This document shows, piece by piece, positions 22,562 to 30,981 of a DNA stretch of 64,000 bases (its first letter is position 1; the number at the start of each line of letters is the position of its first letter). The notes beneath the pieces are model-generated. The model was not told the origin of the DNA. It searched no databases and saw only the letters and a program-made list of their open reading frames with translations. The position numbers and the translations under genes were made by a program. The DNA comes from Anaerolineae bacterium (GTDB lineage Bacteria; Chloroflexota; Anaerolineae; Aggregatilineales; Phototrophicaceae): NCBI GenBank assembly GCA_017303635.1, contig JAFLCG010000015.1, forward strand, positions 89,950 to 153,949, given 5' to 3'.

Positions 22562-23569
22562 ATGATGGTGACGGATCAGGATTACGAACTGCTGTCGGGA
22601 TACATCGACAACGCGCTGACAGCCGCCGAGCGTCAGGCACTGGAAGCACGCCTCGCCGCCGAGCCGACTCTGCGCGCCGAACTGGAGGCGCTGCGCGGGA
22701 CGGTGGCGCTGCTGCGCGGGATGCCGGTGTTCAAGGCGCCGCGCGATTTCACGCTCACCCCGGCCATGGTCGCCCGCCCGGAACCCACACTGGAGATCGT
22801 GCCCAAGCGTCGCGCCCAGCCCTTCTATCTCTCGCCCGTCTTCAGCGCCGCCGCCGCCGCCGCCGCATTCCTGTTGGTCGCCCTCAGCACCGTCCTGCTC
22901 AACCTTGACTCGCCACTGCGCGAGTCCGCACCGGCAGCCGTCGCCCTGCAGGCCACCGTCGTCTCTGACCAGTTTCAGGTGTTCGGCACAGCGACCCAGG
23001 CAGACAGTGACACCATGGCCGGGGCAGCCGCCGCTCTGCCGACCCAGACAGCCGACCTGGAACAAGAAACACAGGACGCACTCCCGGCAACCGTAGATCC
23101 GGGGGCGATGATCTTCAGCAGCGAGGCCGCCTCCACCGCCCTGCCGGAAACCGGGATTCTGATGGCTCCGGCGGGTGCAGCCGATACCGCTCAGGAAGAA
23201 GCCCTCACCTTCACGCCTGAGATGGCACCGCTCAACTTTGCCGCGCCCGCCGGAACGCCACCCCCTCCGGTAGATGGGATCATCACCGGGAGCGCTGCGG
23301 ACTCGGCACCAGCTACGGCTTCAGTCGCCCGTGAAGGCGATCCCGTCACCGCCACTCCAGCACCGACGCAAGCGGCCATGCTGGCTGCGACGATGGCTCC
23401 CCAGGGTACGCCGGTTGCGGTGCTGCCCCCGGCAGAAGCCGCCCCGGTGCCATCTCCGACGACAGCGACATCAAGCCCACCCTTTGTGCCGCTGGTGCTG
23501 CTGGGGGCCGGAGTCCTGCTGGGCCTGCTGGCGATCCTCACCACCCTGCTGCGCCGCCGAGCCAACTAA
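22562..23569 (+). CDS. Putative anti-sigma factor with two membrane helices
   Basis: A 335-residue protein. The N-terminal ~60 residues (YELLSGYIDNALTAAERQALEARL) resemble the helical anti-sigma domain, but the zinc-binding His/Cys residues of the ZAS type are missing. A membrane helix lies at about residues 93-120 (AAAAAAFLLVALSTVLL). A long Ala/Pro/Thr-rich extracytoplasmic region follows, and a second helix at about 310-330 precedes a short RRRAN tail. It would hold the upstream ECF sigma factor at the membrane until a signal arrives; the pairing is inferred from position. Its stop overlaps the Nudix start (TAATG). Confidence 0.7.
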   Translation: MMVTDQDYELLSGYIDNALTAAERQALEARLAAEPTLRAELEALRGTVALLRGMPVFKAPRDFTLTPAMVARPEPTLEIVPKRRAQPFYLSPVFSAAAAAAAFLLVALSTVLLNLDSPLRESAPAAVALQATVVSDQFQVFGTATQADSDTMAGAAAALPTQTADLEQETQDALPATVDPGAMIFSSEAASTALPETGILMAPAGAADTAQEEALTFTPEMAPLNFAAPAGTPPPPVDGIITGSAADSAPATASVAREGDPVTATPAPTQAAMLAATMAPQGTPVAVLPPAEAAPVPSPTTATSSPPFVPLVLLGAGVLLGLLAILTTLLRRRAN

Positions 23570-24075
23570 TGCCCAAAGAACGCATCGCCAACTTCTGCCC
23601 GCAGTGTGGTCACGCGCTGGAACTCCAGGTGCACTATGCACTGCCGCGTCCATCCTGCCCGTCCTGCGGACATATCGTGTTCTTCTCGCCCAACGTCGCT
23701 GTCCTGGCGCTGGTCGAAGTCGAGAACAAAGTGCTGTTGGTACAGCGCAAGCATGAGCCGAAGCAAGGCTACTGGGCGCTGCCCGCCGGCTTCATGGAAT
23801 GGAACGAAGACCCGGCTGCCGCTGCCAAACGTGAAGTGCTGGAAGAAACCGGCCTGACCATCACCATCAACGGGCTGATTGATGTCTATCACACCCCATC
23901 GGATGGTGGTCTGGCCGATATCGTGATCGCTTACCGGGGAACCCTGGTCAGCGGCACTGCCCAGGCCATGGATGATGCCGAAGCACTTGGCTGGTTCACG
24001 CGGGAGGACTTACCGCCGCTGGCCTTCCTGCCCACCGAGCGCGTCCTCGAACGCTGGAAATCCGGCACAATATGA
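23569..24075 (+). CDS. Nudix hydrolase with N-terminal zinc ribbon
   Basis: A 168-residue enzyme. Two CxxC pairs (CPQC near residue 10 and CPSC near residue 30) form a zinc ribbon of the NudC type. The Nudix box GFMEWNEDPAAAAKREVLEE with TGL following begins near residue 72 and has all metal-binding glutamates. Members hydrolyse nucleoside diphosphate-linked compounds such as ADP-ribose or NAD-like molecules; the SQPWPFPxS NADH motif of true NudC is not seen. It is coupled translationally to the anti-sigma gene. Confidence 0.9.
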   Translation: MPKERIANFCPQCGHALELQVHYALPRPSCPSCGHIVFFSPNVAVLALVEVENKVLLVQRKHEPKQGYWALPAGFMEWNEDPAAAAKREVLEETGLTITINGLIDVYHTPSDGGLADIVIAYRGTLVSGTAQAMDDAEALGWFTREDLPPLAFLPTERVLERWKSGTI

Positions 24076-24239
24076 TAGGGACGGCAAGGATGCCGTCCGG
24101 TTGACCTTGCCGAACATCCCACATCTGCATACACTACACACACTGGGGGCATGGCGTGACCATGCCTCGATCAATTTGCGAATCGCGTGGGCGCACAACC
24201 GTTCGTCCCACCATAAACCACATTCCGCGAAGGATAGAT

Positions 24240-24623
24240 ATGCTGCGGTTTTTGCTCTCGCTGGCGGTCGGGCTGGGGTTAGGATTGGGACTAGGCCTGT
24301 ACCTCGGCTGGATTCAGTTCCCTGTTGAATATACCGATGCCCCGCCGAGCACTCTGGCGGAAAGCTATCAGGATGACTATACGGTGATGATCGCCGCCGG
24401 GTACCTGGTTGACCGGGATGTCAACGCGGCGCTGGAACGACTTCGCCTGCTGGAAATCAGCAATATTCCCCAGTATGTACAGAACGTCACCGAACGCTTC
24501 ATCAGCAGCTCGCGGGAAGTGCGGGACATCATCTACATGGTGGCGCTTTCAGAGGCGCTCGGTCGCCTGACCCCCATCATGGAACCCTACCGGGAAGTCA
24601 ACGTGCGCGGAACGGGGGGCTAG
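24240..24623 (+). CDS. Membrane-anchored hypothetical protein, paralogue of the next gene
   Basis: A 127-residue protein with a Gly/Leu-rich membrane helix (about residues 2-22, LAVGLGLGLGLGLYLG) and a helical domain. After the helix, the pattern W..(F/N)PV, then Y...IA.....D.D...A..RL..L matches the start of the downstream 303-residue protein, so the pair arose by duplication. The ATG at 24240 has GAAGGAT ahead; the longer in-frame reading has no good start. Its stop abuts the next ATG directly. The function is unknown. Confidence 0.65.
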   Translation: MLRFLLSLAVGLGLGLGLGLYLGWIQFPVEYTDAPPSTLAESYQDDYTVMIAAGYLVDRDVNAALERLRLLEISNIPQYVQNVTERFISSSREVRDIIYMVALSEALGRLTPIMEPYREVNVRGTGG

Positions 24624-25535
24624 ATGGGGTACGATCTGGCTGGCAATCAGCCGCCCGCCCGCGAAAGCCGTTACCGCCGCCCACGCTCACTGGTCTCCTG
24701 GTCAGCCCTGCTAATCGGATTCCTGATCGGGTTGGGCGGCGGGCTGTTCTATGCCTGGAATATCAACCCGGTGGTACAGATTGATACCCAACCCTGGCAG
24801 CTCACCAGCCGCGCCCGCGCCGAGTATATGGCCGCGATTGCGCTGGACTTCGGCTACGATGGGGATCTGAACCTGGCCGTGCAGCGCCTGATCGAACTGC
24901 GCCCACAGGGGGATCCGTTCCAGATGCTGGCCGATGCGGCCTGCCAACTGGCGACCAGTGGGTATGTCGATAGCAACGCCGGGTTGCAGGCGGTGCAGAG
25001 CATGAAGCTGCTCTACCAACTGCAGGGGCGCACCGGCTGCGCGGATACCCTGGTCGCTGCAGTAGCCCAACCGACCGAAGTCATCCTGAGCCTGCCTACG
25101 CCGACTCCGCTGCCACCCGCCACCAAGACCCCAACGCAGGTCCCGACACCGGCTCCCAGCCCTACCGCTGCCGCGCCAATCCAACCGACTGTGCCCGTAC
25201 AATCGGACTTTGTGCCGCCGGTCGTGCGGACATTCTGTGATGCCAGTCTGCCGGGCATCATCGAAATCTTCGTGCAACAGGTCGGTGGGGAAGGATTATC
25301 CTTACAGCAAGTGCGGGTGCGCTGGAATGACGGTGACAACCTGTTCCTGACCGGTCTGAAACCGGAGCGTGGGCCAGGTTACGCCGACTTCGACATGGAA
25401 GCAGGTCTGAGCTACATCGTGGATATACCGGGCCGCTCCGACCCCACGTCGTCGCCGCTGGTCGCCAGTCCATGCACCACCGAGACCGGCGCAACTTCCA
25501 TCACATCTTACCGCGTGTTCTTCGTGGAGCAGTAG
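24624..25535 (+). CDS. Membrane-anchored hypothetical protein with Pro/Thr linker
   Basis: A 303-residue protein with three parts. A short basic N-terminus leads into a GLGGGLFYAW-containing membrane helix (about residues 25-46). A helical domain of about 100 residues is related to the whole of the preceding protein. A linker PTPTPLPPATKTPTQVPTP follows, then a C-terminal beta-rich domain of about 100 residues that contains two Cys. The linker style is shared with several lipoproteins in this window. It is translated directly after its paralogue and probably works with it at the outer face of the membrane. Confidence 0.65.
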   Translation: MGYDLAGNQPPARESRYRRPRSLVSWSALLIGFLIGLGGGLFYAWNINPVVQIDTQPWQLTSRARAEYMAAIALDFGYDGDLNLAVQRLIELRPQGDPFQMLADAACQLATSGYVDSNAGLQAVQSMKLLYQLQGRTGCADTLVAAVAQPTEVILSLPTPTPLPPATKTPTQVPTPAPSPTAAAPIQPTVPVQSDFVPPVVRTFCDASLPGIIEIFVQQVGGEGLSLQQVRVRWNDGDNLFLTGLKPERGPGYADFDMEAGLSYIVDIPGRSDPTSSPLVASPCTTETGATSITSYRVFFVEQ

Positions 25536-26291
25536 TTAAGCACGGATGATGGTCAAACCGGCAGTCAGGTAAGGTTGGAGCAAGTCGTCAGGGACGGCCT
25601 GCTCCACAATCAGGCCGCTGACCTCGGTCAAGGCGCAGACCACATACTGCGAAGCCGCGCCAAGCTTCTCCTGTGAAGCCAGCACATAAGTTTCAGCCGC
25701 CCGTTCGGAGAGCGCTCGCTTGATATAGGCTTCTTCCAGATCGCCAGTGCTCAACCCGGCTTCCGGGTGAATACCCGTCACACCCATAAAATACACGTCG
25801 GCGCGGATATGGCTGATGGCCTCAATCGCCACCGCGCCCACCGTCACGATGGAATGCTTGAACAGCCGCCCACCGATGATGATGACCTCGATGCCGGGAT
25901 ACTCCATCAATTCCATGGCGATGCGTGGGCTGTGCGTCACAATCGTCGCCCGGAGATGACGCGGTAAATGCCGGGCGACCTGTACCGCAGTGGTGCCACC
26001 GTCCAGGATGACCACCTGCCCATCCTTGATCAGCGCCGCCGCCCCCCGCCCGATCTGGATTTTTGAGTCGGTGTGAATGTCCTCGCGCCCGGCAAAATCA
26101 ACCACCGCCGGGGAAGCAGGGAGTGCGCCCCCGTGTACGCGCTGGAGCAACCCTTCCTGTGCCAACTCACGCAGGTCACGGCGAATAGTATCCTCTGACA
26201 GATTAAGTTCCTCGCTGAGCTGTCGGGCCACTACCTGTCCATCCCGTTTGAGCACGTCGAGAATATATTGCTTGCGCTGGCTGGTCAGCAT
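25536..26291 (-). CDS. DeoR-family transcriptional regulator
   Basis: A 251-residue repressor of the DeoR family. The N-terminal helix-turn-helix includes LSEDTIRRDLREL and QRVHGGAL (residues about 25-55), and the C-terminal DeoR/GlpR sensor domain includes ILDGGTTAVQVARHLP, VIIIGGRLF and the ASQEKLG-type ending that binds a phosphorylated sugar. The ATG at 26291 is the normal family start. Palindromes of the TGCACGA/TCGTGCA type fill the divergent region towards the DUF4406 gene, so it probably represses that gene and itself. The effector is not evident. Confidence 0.9.
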   Translation of the reverse strand: MLTSQRKQYILDVLKRDGQVVARQLSEELNLSEDTIRRDLRELAQEGLLQRVHGGALPASPAVVDFAGREDIHTDSKIQIGRGAAALIKDGQVVILDGGTTAVQVARHLPRHLRATIVTHSPRIAMELMEYPGIEVIIIGGRLFKHSIVTVGAVAIEAISHIRADVYFMGVTGIHPEAGLSTGDLEEAYIKRALSERAAETYVLASQEKLGAASQYVVCALTEVSGLIVEQAVPDDLLQPYLTAGLTIIRA

Positions 26292-26338
26292 GGCTTTACC
26301 CCAAAGTCTTCGGGCGCACAGCCGTGCGCCCCTGCATC

Positions 26339-26414
26339 TGCACGAATTTTCTTGACATTGCACGAATTATCGTGATAGACTGCACATATGCGATTAATCG
26401 TGCATAATCATGCA
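26339..26414 (+). promoter_or_regulatory. DeoR operator cluster over the DUF4406 gene promoter
   Basis: The promoter TTGACA (26352-26357) and TAGACT (26376-26381), with 18-base spacer, reads rightward. Between the boxes is the palindrome CACGAATTATCGTG (26361-26374), and just downstream are CGATTAATCG (26391-26400) and TGCATAATCATGCA (26401-26414). A half-site TGCACGAA precedes the -35 box (26339-26346). A repressor bound here would block the promoter. Confidence 0.65.
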
Positions 26415-26459
26415 AAAGCGTGCACATCCATTTTACCCTGAATTGAGGTTCAAGACCTG

Positions 26460-26840
26460 ATGAGCGAAACCAACAAACGAATGATGATCCTGATTGCCGG
26501 GCCGTACCGCAGCGGCACCGGGGATGACCCAGCAAAAATGGCGGCCAACCTGCACCGACTGGAAGAGGCCTCGTGGCCGATCTTCGAGGCCGGGCATGTG
26601 CCGATGATCGGCGAATGGGTTGCGCTGCCGGTGTGGAATGCTGCCGGTGGTGGCGCTGTCGGCGATTCACTCTATGACCATATTTTCCACCCCACAGCCG
26701 GGCGGTTGATCGAGCGCTGTGACGCTATCCTACGATTGGAAGGTGCTTCCACCGGCGCGGACAACGATGTTCGGCTGGCGAACGAACGTGGCATCCCGGT
26801 TTACTACCGGATCGAGGATATTCCGGTCTACCGAGCATGA
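26460..26840 (+). CDS. DUF4406 / nucleoside 2-deoxyribosyltransferase-like protein
   Basis: A 126-residue soluble protein. IAGPYRSG at residues 12-19, EAGHVPMIGEWVALPVW near 44 and DAILRLEGASTGADNDVRLA near 88 match the DUF4406 branch of the nucleoside 2-deoxyribosyltransferase fold. Relatives cleave or exchange N-glycosidic bonds of nucleosides, and the conserved catalytic acidic residues appear present (E50-region and GADNDV). It is the only obvious target of the adjacent DeoR repressor, which fits a nucleoside or deoxyribose-phosphate signal. Confidence 0.8.
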   Translation: MSETNKRMMILIAGPYRSGTGDDPAKMAANLHRLEEASWPIFEAGHVPMIGEWVALPVWNAAGGGAVGDSLYDHIFHPTAGRLIERCDAILRLEGASTGADNDVRLANERGIPVYYRIEDIPVYRA

Positions 26841-26920
26841 GCAAGGGATGACGGAAGCGTAATGGAAGCTTGTTACAGGGTGTCCATACAGTAGTCGGCA
26901 AGATCATCAGGAGAACCACT

Positions 26921-27247
26921 ATGCAGATCAACAGAGCCGCCGTTGAACACGCCCGCCAACAAGTCTATGAAGGACGCTACCGGATCAGCAGCAACTGGCG
27001 CGAATCGCAACCATCCGCCGCGAAAGCACAATCCTATTTGCAGCAGCATGGGACTGATCAGTACCAGCAATGGTATCTGGCAATTGATGGAGCTAACCAA
27101 TATGTGCTGCCGACAGGTGACTTTGACGCAGTGCATCGCAGTGCCCTGATGGTTGCCAAAGAACAAGCGCTTCAAGCTGGTAACGGTGAATTGGAAGCCG
27201 CAATTGACGACATTCTGTTTCTGTTCGACCGGTTGACGGCGTGCTGA
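26921..27247 (+). CDS. Small conserved-looking hypothetical protein
   Basis: A 108-residue acidic soluble protein, helical at both ends (VEHARQQVYEGRY and the final LEAAIDDILFLFDRL). The central segment WYLAIDGANQY suggests a small alpha/beta domain. No name is known to me. The ATG at 26921 has AGGAGA ahead. It is 80 bases after the DUF4406 gene on the same strand and may be its operon partner. Confidence 0.6.
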   Translation: MQINRAAVEHARQQVYEGRYRISSNWRESQPSAAKAQSYLQQHGTDQYQQWYLAIDGANQYVLPTGDFDAVHRSALMVAKEQALQAGNGELEAAIDDILFLFDRLTAC

Positions 27248-27251
27248 TCTG

Positions 27252-28460
27252 TCATGGATTAAAACGCAGGCTGGCGGCCAGCAAATCGGAAGAACCGGCG
27301 TCATTGAGCGCTGACCAGGTGAGATAGAGATACAGTGCTCGATCTACTGCCAATTGCGGCGGGCCAATCAGCCGGGCTTCGGCCACATTCACCATACCAA
27401 TAGGTTGACCACCCTGCCAAAACAGAACCCCAACCTGCCCCGCCGGGTCATAAACCGTCGTGGGCAGGTTGGGGAACACACCGCCTGACGGAATGACATA
27501 GCCTGGAGAATTTCCACCCGGTTCAACTGCCTCCACATCACCTGCATTAAAACCTATGGCAACCGGCGAGGCAGTTCCGGTGAGGCTCAACGGACGAGGT
27601 GCAGGCCACTCGTCTGCACTGGATTGAGCAGCGCTGTACCAAGTCTGAGGAATCCCTTCTGCCGTGACTATGTTCCAGAACAAATACGTATGAGCCTGAT
27701 CAGCAGCAGCATAGAAAGAATCCAGGCGGTCTGTTGGTTCGAGCGTCAGTCCCGGTAGCACCGCTTGCGGTGTATCTAACTGACCGTTGGGCAGCAAGGC
27801 AGCCCGATACACAAGATCGTCGACGGTACTCAGCCAATAAAAAAATGCCGTCCCATCAGGCATTGTCAAGAGAGCCGGATAGTCGGCTTCAAAAGCAACC
27901 TGGTAGGACTCCTGAAGGCGCGGACGACCCTCGTCATCCAAGGTATGGGCGTAAAGGGATGGAGCATAGTCGAGACCGCCCGAGGCGACAATCAAGGCTC
28001 CGCCATCAGGTAAACGCATCGCTGCAAAACGCCGAGTCGCCTGCTGGGTGAGTTCAATCGGGCCGCGCTGGACAGTCAATGGTAAGCCGAGTAAAGCGCT
28101 GTATAGACGAAGTTCACCCGCGCTATTTTGGTCAAGCCAGAGATGGTGAAGGCTATCCGTACTGGCTGGAAGAGTCTGTAGAGCAAAAGGATTACGCGGC
28201 GGCAACGGCAGCACAACCTGGTCTGATAAGGAACCACTACCCCAGGTGCGACCATCCTGATGGATGCCACTTGCATCCGCACCAACCCACATAAAATTGG
28301 CGCGGCCATCTGCCAGCGCAATCGTCGGGGCTGAGGACTGTTCAGCTTCACCTAACCTGAGCGCAGATCCCCAGGCGGTATCAATAGCGGGTGGGGTTGG
28401 GGTTAAGTCCGTCCCGGTACAAGCGCCCAGCAGAATCACTAGCAGCAATAGCCAACGCAT
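27252..28460 (-). CDS. Lipoprotein with beta-propeller-like repeats
   Basis: A 402-residue exported lipoprotein. The signal peptide MRWLLLLVILLGAC has lipobox LLGAC at residues 10-14, followed by a TPTPP linker. The rest shows repeated ALADGRANFMWVG-, LLTMPDGTAFFYWLS- and LYLTWSAL-type strands that suggest a propeller with sialidase-like blades, but Asp-box motifs are not clear. It is the last gene of a tightly packed four-gene leftward unit; its start shares one base with the upstream stop. The ligand is unknown. Confidence 0.7.
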   Translation of the reverse strand: MRWLLLLVILLGACTGTDLTPTPPAIDTAWGSALRLGEAEQSSAPTIALADGRANFMWVGADASGIHQDGRTWGSGSLSDQVVLPLPPRNPFALQTLPASTDSLHHLWLDQNSAGELRLYSALLGLPLTVQRGPIELTQQATRRFAAMRLPDGGALIVASGGLDYAPSLYAHTLDDEGRPRLQESYQVAFEADYPALLTMPDGTAFFYWLSTVDDLVYRAALLPNGQLDTPQAVLPGLTLEPTDRLDSFYAAADQAHTYLFWNIVTAEGIPQTWYSAAQSSADEWPAPRPLSLTGTASPVAIGFNAGDVEAVEPGGNSPGYVIPSGGVFPNLPTTVYDPAGQVGVLFWQGGQPIGMVNVAEARLIGPPQLAVDRALYLYLTWSALNDAGSSDLLAASLRFNP

Positions 28461-28837
28461 CAGGATGTCAGCGGCACCAGATCCGCAGGGCCGATATAGT
28501 GGATCGGACGAGGAGCATAATAGGCAAGTGCACTCAGGATAGCACGGGTAGCTTCCAATGAAATGTTAGGGATAATCTGCTCGCGGCTACCGGCATAAAT
28601 CCCAACGTGATAACGCTCTTCACCATGCACCACATGTCGGACAATCCAACCGGCGGGCCCCAGCGCGCGGGCAGCTTTGGCTACTTCCACTTCGGTAATC
28701 TCATCCCAGCGCAGCGGTTCCCCATTGACGATCACTTCCAGCCCATAGGCATCAAAGGATTCGGCTAAGAGGCGAACAACTTCTGGCGCGAGATCCGTCA
28801 AAATCGGACGGGCAGACGAGCGCTGAAGATAGGTCAT
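28460..28837 (-). CDS. Hypothetical protein of the PLAT/Ig operon
   Basis: A 125-residue soluble protein without signal peptide. Segments VEVAKAARALGPAGWIVRHVVHGEERYHVGIY and LEATRAILSALAYY are well formed, but I do not recognise the family. It overlaps the upstream lipoprotein gene by 4 bases and the downstream propeller gene by 1 base, so it is part of a coupled operon and likely cytoplasmic among otherwise surface proteins. Confidence 0.6.
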   Translation of the reverse strand: MTYLQRSSARPILTDLAPEVVRLLAESFDAYGLEVIVNGEPLRWDEITEVEVAKAARALGPAGWIVRHVVHGEERYHVGIYAGSREQIIPNISLEATRAILSALAYYAPRPIHYIGPADLVPLTS

Positions 28838-29229
28838 GGGCGAGGTACCACTTCGACCACGATGGTTGTAGGCGAGCTGCTACGGCCATCGGTGCGGTAA
28901 GCGGTGGCTGTCAATGAATGCAAACCCACTCCCGCTGCCACCCAGTTCATCCGCACCGTAAACACCGGCACTTCCGGGCTGACCTCCGGCGTACTTTGTT
29001 GATGGGGTGCACCATCAATATCCAGGGTGACGCGAGCAACTCCGGCACCACTGTCATTAGCGACGAGGTCAATGGTCAGGTCGGTGCCTTCGATCACGCG
29101 GGCATTGTTCGCCGGGGTCTGAAACTCGATGACCGGGGCATCAGGCGTCGGAAGCGGCGTCGGAGTCCCCAACGCCAGGGTACAGGATGACAGCACCCAC
29201 CCCATCAGCAGGATTACGATTCGACGCAC
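28834..29229 (-). CDS. Ig-like domain lipoprotein
   Basis: A 131-residue lipoprotein. The signal segment ends in lipobox LSSC (near residue 16), then a TPTPLPTPDAP linker, then a single immunoglobulin-like domain of about 95 residues with the pattern IEFQTPANNARV...LTIDLVANDSGAGVARVTLDIDG, which is typical of bacterial Big_9/Ig-3-type domains. It probably sits on the outer face of the membrane as an adhesive or structural module. It overlaps both neighbours by a few bases. Confidence 0.72.
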   Translation of the reverse strand: MRRIVILLMGWVLSSCTLALGTPTPLPTPDAPVIEFQTPANNARVIEGTDLTIDLVANDSGAGVARVTLDIDGAPHQQSTPEVSPEVPVFTVRMNWVAAGVGLHSLTATAYRTDGRSSSPTTIVVEVVPRP

Positions 29230-29567
29230 GCCGTCAAGCTCCCGGATTCTTCGACGCCCAACCAGCGGTCAAAAGCAAACGTCCATTCCTGGCCTAAACC
29301 GTCATGCTGGACGCGGACAGTCTCCACATACCAACCGGAGTCTGCACTGGCATCCTGCCCAATACAGCAACGATTGAGCGGGCCAATATCCGGGGCTTCC
29401 AGCACGAAGCGATCAGTATTGCCCTGCTCGAAGGCAAAAATATCCTCCGGGGGTAAATGAATGGACTGGGTATGTCCCTTTTGCCCGAACAACTGAATGA
29501 ATACATTCGAGTCAGTACCGCCGAGGGGTTGGTCACCCGTTCTGATCCAGATGGTATAAGTCGTCAT
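29214..29567 (-). CDS. PLAT/LH2-domain protein
   Basis: A 117-residue protein formed by a single PLAT (lipoxygenase homology) beta-sandwich. YTIWIRTGD, GTDSNVFIQLFGQKG, DRFVLEAPDIGPL and GWYVETVRVQHD are in the family order. PLAT domains bind lipids or partner proteins. There is no signal peptide. The ATG at 29567 is preferred over the one two codons earlier because GAGG then has normal spacing. It heads the four-gene operon that ends at 27252. Confidence 0.8.
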   Translation of the reverse strand: MTTYTIWIRTGDQPLGGTDSNVFIQLFGQKGHTQSIHLPPEDIFAFEQGNTDRFVLEAPDIGPLNRCCIGQDASADSGWYVETVRVQHDGLGQEWTFAFDRWLGVEESGSLTACVES

Positions 29568-29686
29568 AATCATTCCTCTGGTCGCTATGCTGGAATTATG
29601 CTGGTGATAAGGGCGACTGGCAAGCTAGAATGGGAACCTCCAAGAACTTAAGGCAAAGCAGCGATGTCGCAAAGCAAGAGATCTTT

Positions 29687-30427
29687 ATGAGAATTGATGT
29701 ATTGACCCTATTCCCACAGATGTTTGATGGGCCGATGACTGAAAGTATGCTGTGGAAAGCGCGGGATCGCGGGCTGCTGGATTTACACCTGCATGACATC
29801 CGTCAGTGGACGACCGATAAGCACCGCACTGCCGATGACATCCCCTACGGCGGGGGTGGCGGCATGATTATGAAACCAGAACCAGTCGCAAGCAGCATCG
29901 AAGCTGTGCTGGAAGGCGCTCCACCTGGCACACCCGTCCTGCTGATGACGCCCCAGGGACGGGTATTCTCCCACCAAATTGCCAAAGAACTGGCCGGATA
30001 TGAACGCCTCGTGTTCCTGTGTGGTCGCTACGAAGGGATTGATGATCGAGTCCGGCAACTGCTGATCACGGATGAATTGAGCATCGGTGATTATGTTCTG
30101 ACGGGCGGCGAACTCCCGGCCATGGTCATGATTGATGCGCTGGTGCGGCATATTCCCGGTGTGCTCGGCGCGGAAGGCGCGGCAGATGCGGATAGTCACG
30201 CCGATGGAATTCTCGAAGGGCCGCATTTTACCCGCCCGGTAGAGTTTCGCGGTCTGCGCGTGCCGCAAGTCCTGCAGGACGGCGACCATGGTAAGATCAA
30301 ACGCTGGCGGCGGCAGGAGGGTCTGCGCCGTACCTGGCAAAACCGCCCCGATCTGCTGATGAAAGCACCACTCACCGAGGAAGAGCAATATTTACTGGCG
30401 ACCTTTGTTGATGAAATTGATCGCTAA
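29687..30427 (+). CDS. trmD: tRNA (guanine-N1)-methyltransferase
   Basis: A 246-residue SPOUT methyltransferase that makes m1G37 in tRNAs next to codons starting with C, which prevents +1 frameshifting. The SAM-binding trefoil knot is shown by LVFLCGRYEGIDDRV (near residue 110) and SIGDYVLTGGELPAMVMIDA (near 135), and the catalytic Asp is in the following loop. Usually trmD lies with rpsP, rimM and rplS; here it stands alone between a PLAT gene and a Roadblock gene. The ATG at 29687 fits the family start MRIDVLTLFPQMF. Confidence 0.95.
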   Translation: MRIDVLTLFPQMFDGPMTESMLWKARDRGLLDLHLHDIRQWTTDKHRTADDIPYGGGGGMIMKPEPVASSIEAVLEGAPPGTPVLLMTPQGRVFSHQIAKELAGYERLVFLCGRYEGIDDRVRQLLITDELSIGDYVLTGGELPAMVMIDALVRHIPGVLGAEGAADADSHADGILEGPHFTRPVEFRGLRVPQVLQDGDHGKIKRWRRQEGLRRTWQNRPDLLMKAPLTEEEQYLLATFVDEIDR

Positions 30428-30573
30428 CGGATGCCAGCGGCATTGGGTCAAAGTAAGAAGCTGAAATCGCTCCGCGTTTCACTCTCGATTGTGATGACGA
30501 TGGTCTGCGGTTATACTGTTCTTTGTAATGTGTTTGCTGTGAATCGTCACACTGCCAAGAGGTACGCGGCTCC

Positions 30574-30975
30574 ATGGCCCAAATAACCCGTCAAAAGCGA
30601 TTGGAAACGGCGCTGGAAACGCTCTACCGGGGCGTTGAAGGCATCCAGGCGACAGTCATCGTCAATGTGGATGGTCTATTGGTTGCAGCCTATCCCCCTG
30701 GCGATGAAGAAAATCCTCACGAAAACCCGACCAGCAGCCCGCAGGTGGCAGCAATGTCAGCCACGCTGATTGGTCTGGCCGAGCGCACACTCGGGCGATT
30801 GGCGCAAGGCAAATTGCAGCGTCTGCTGATGGAAGGTGAAGAAGCCGTGATGGTGGTCTACCCAGCAGGGCGCGCCTCACTGGCGGTTCTGGCGGAGAAA
30901 AATGCGCGGCTGGCGCCCATACTGCCCGCCGTTAAGACCGCTGCACAAGAAGTTGCTGATATTTTGGGGAATTAG
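30574..30975 (+). CDS. Roadblock/LC7 domain protein (MglB-like)
   Basis: A 133-residue cytoplasmic protein consisting of one Roadblock/LC7 domain with a short N-terminal helix: RLETALETLYRGVEGIQATVIVNVDGLLVAA, then AAMSATLIGLAERTLGRL, then RASLAVLAEKNARLAPIL. Such proteins act as dimeric GAPs or scaffolds for small Ras-like GTPases (MglA type). No GTPase gene is adjacent. It converges on an FHA protein gene with only 6 bases between stops. Confidence 0.88.
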   Translation: MAQITRQKRLETALETLYRGVEGIQATVIVNVDGLLVAAYPPGDEENPHENPTSSPQVAAMSATLIGLAERTLGRLAQGKLQRLLMEGEEAVMVVYPAGRASLAVLAEKNARLAPILPAVKTAAQEVADILGN

Positions 30976-30981
30976 TCCGGT

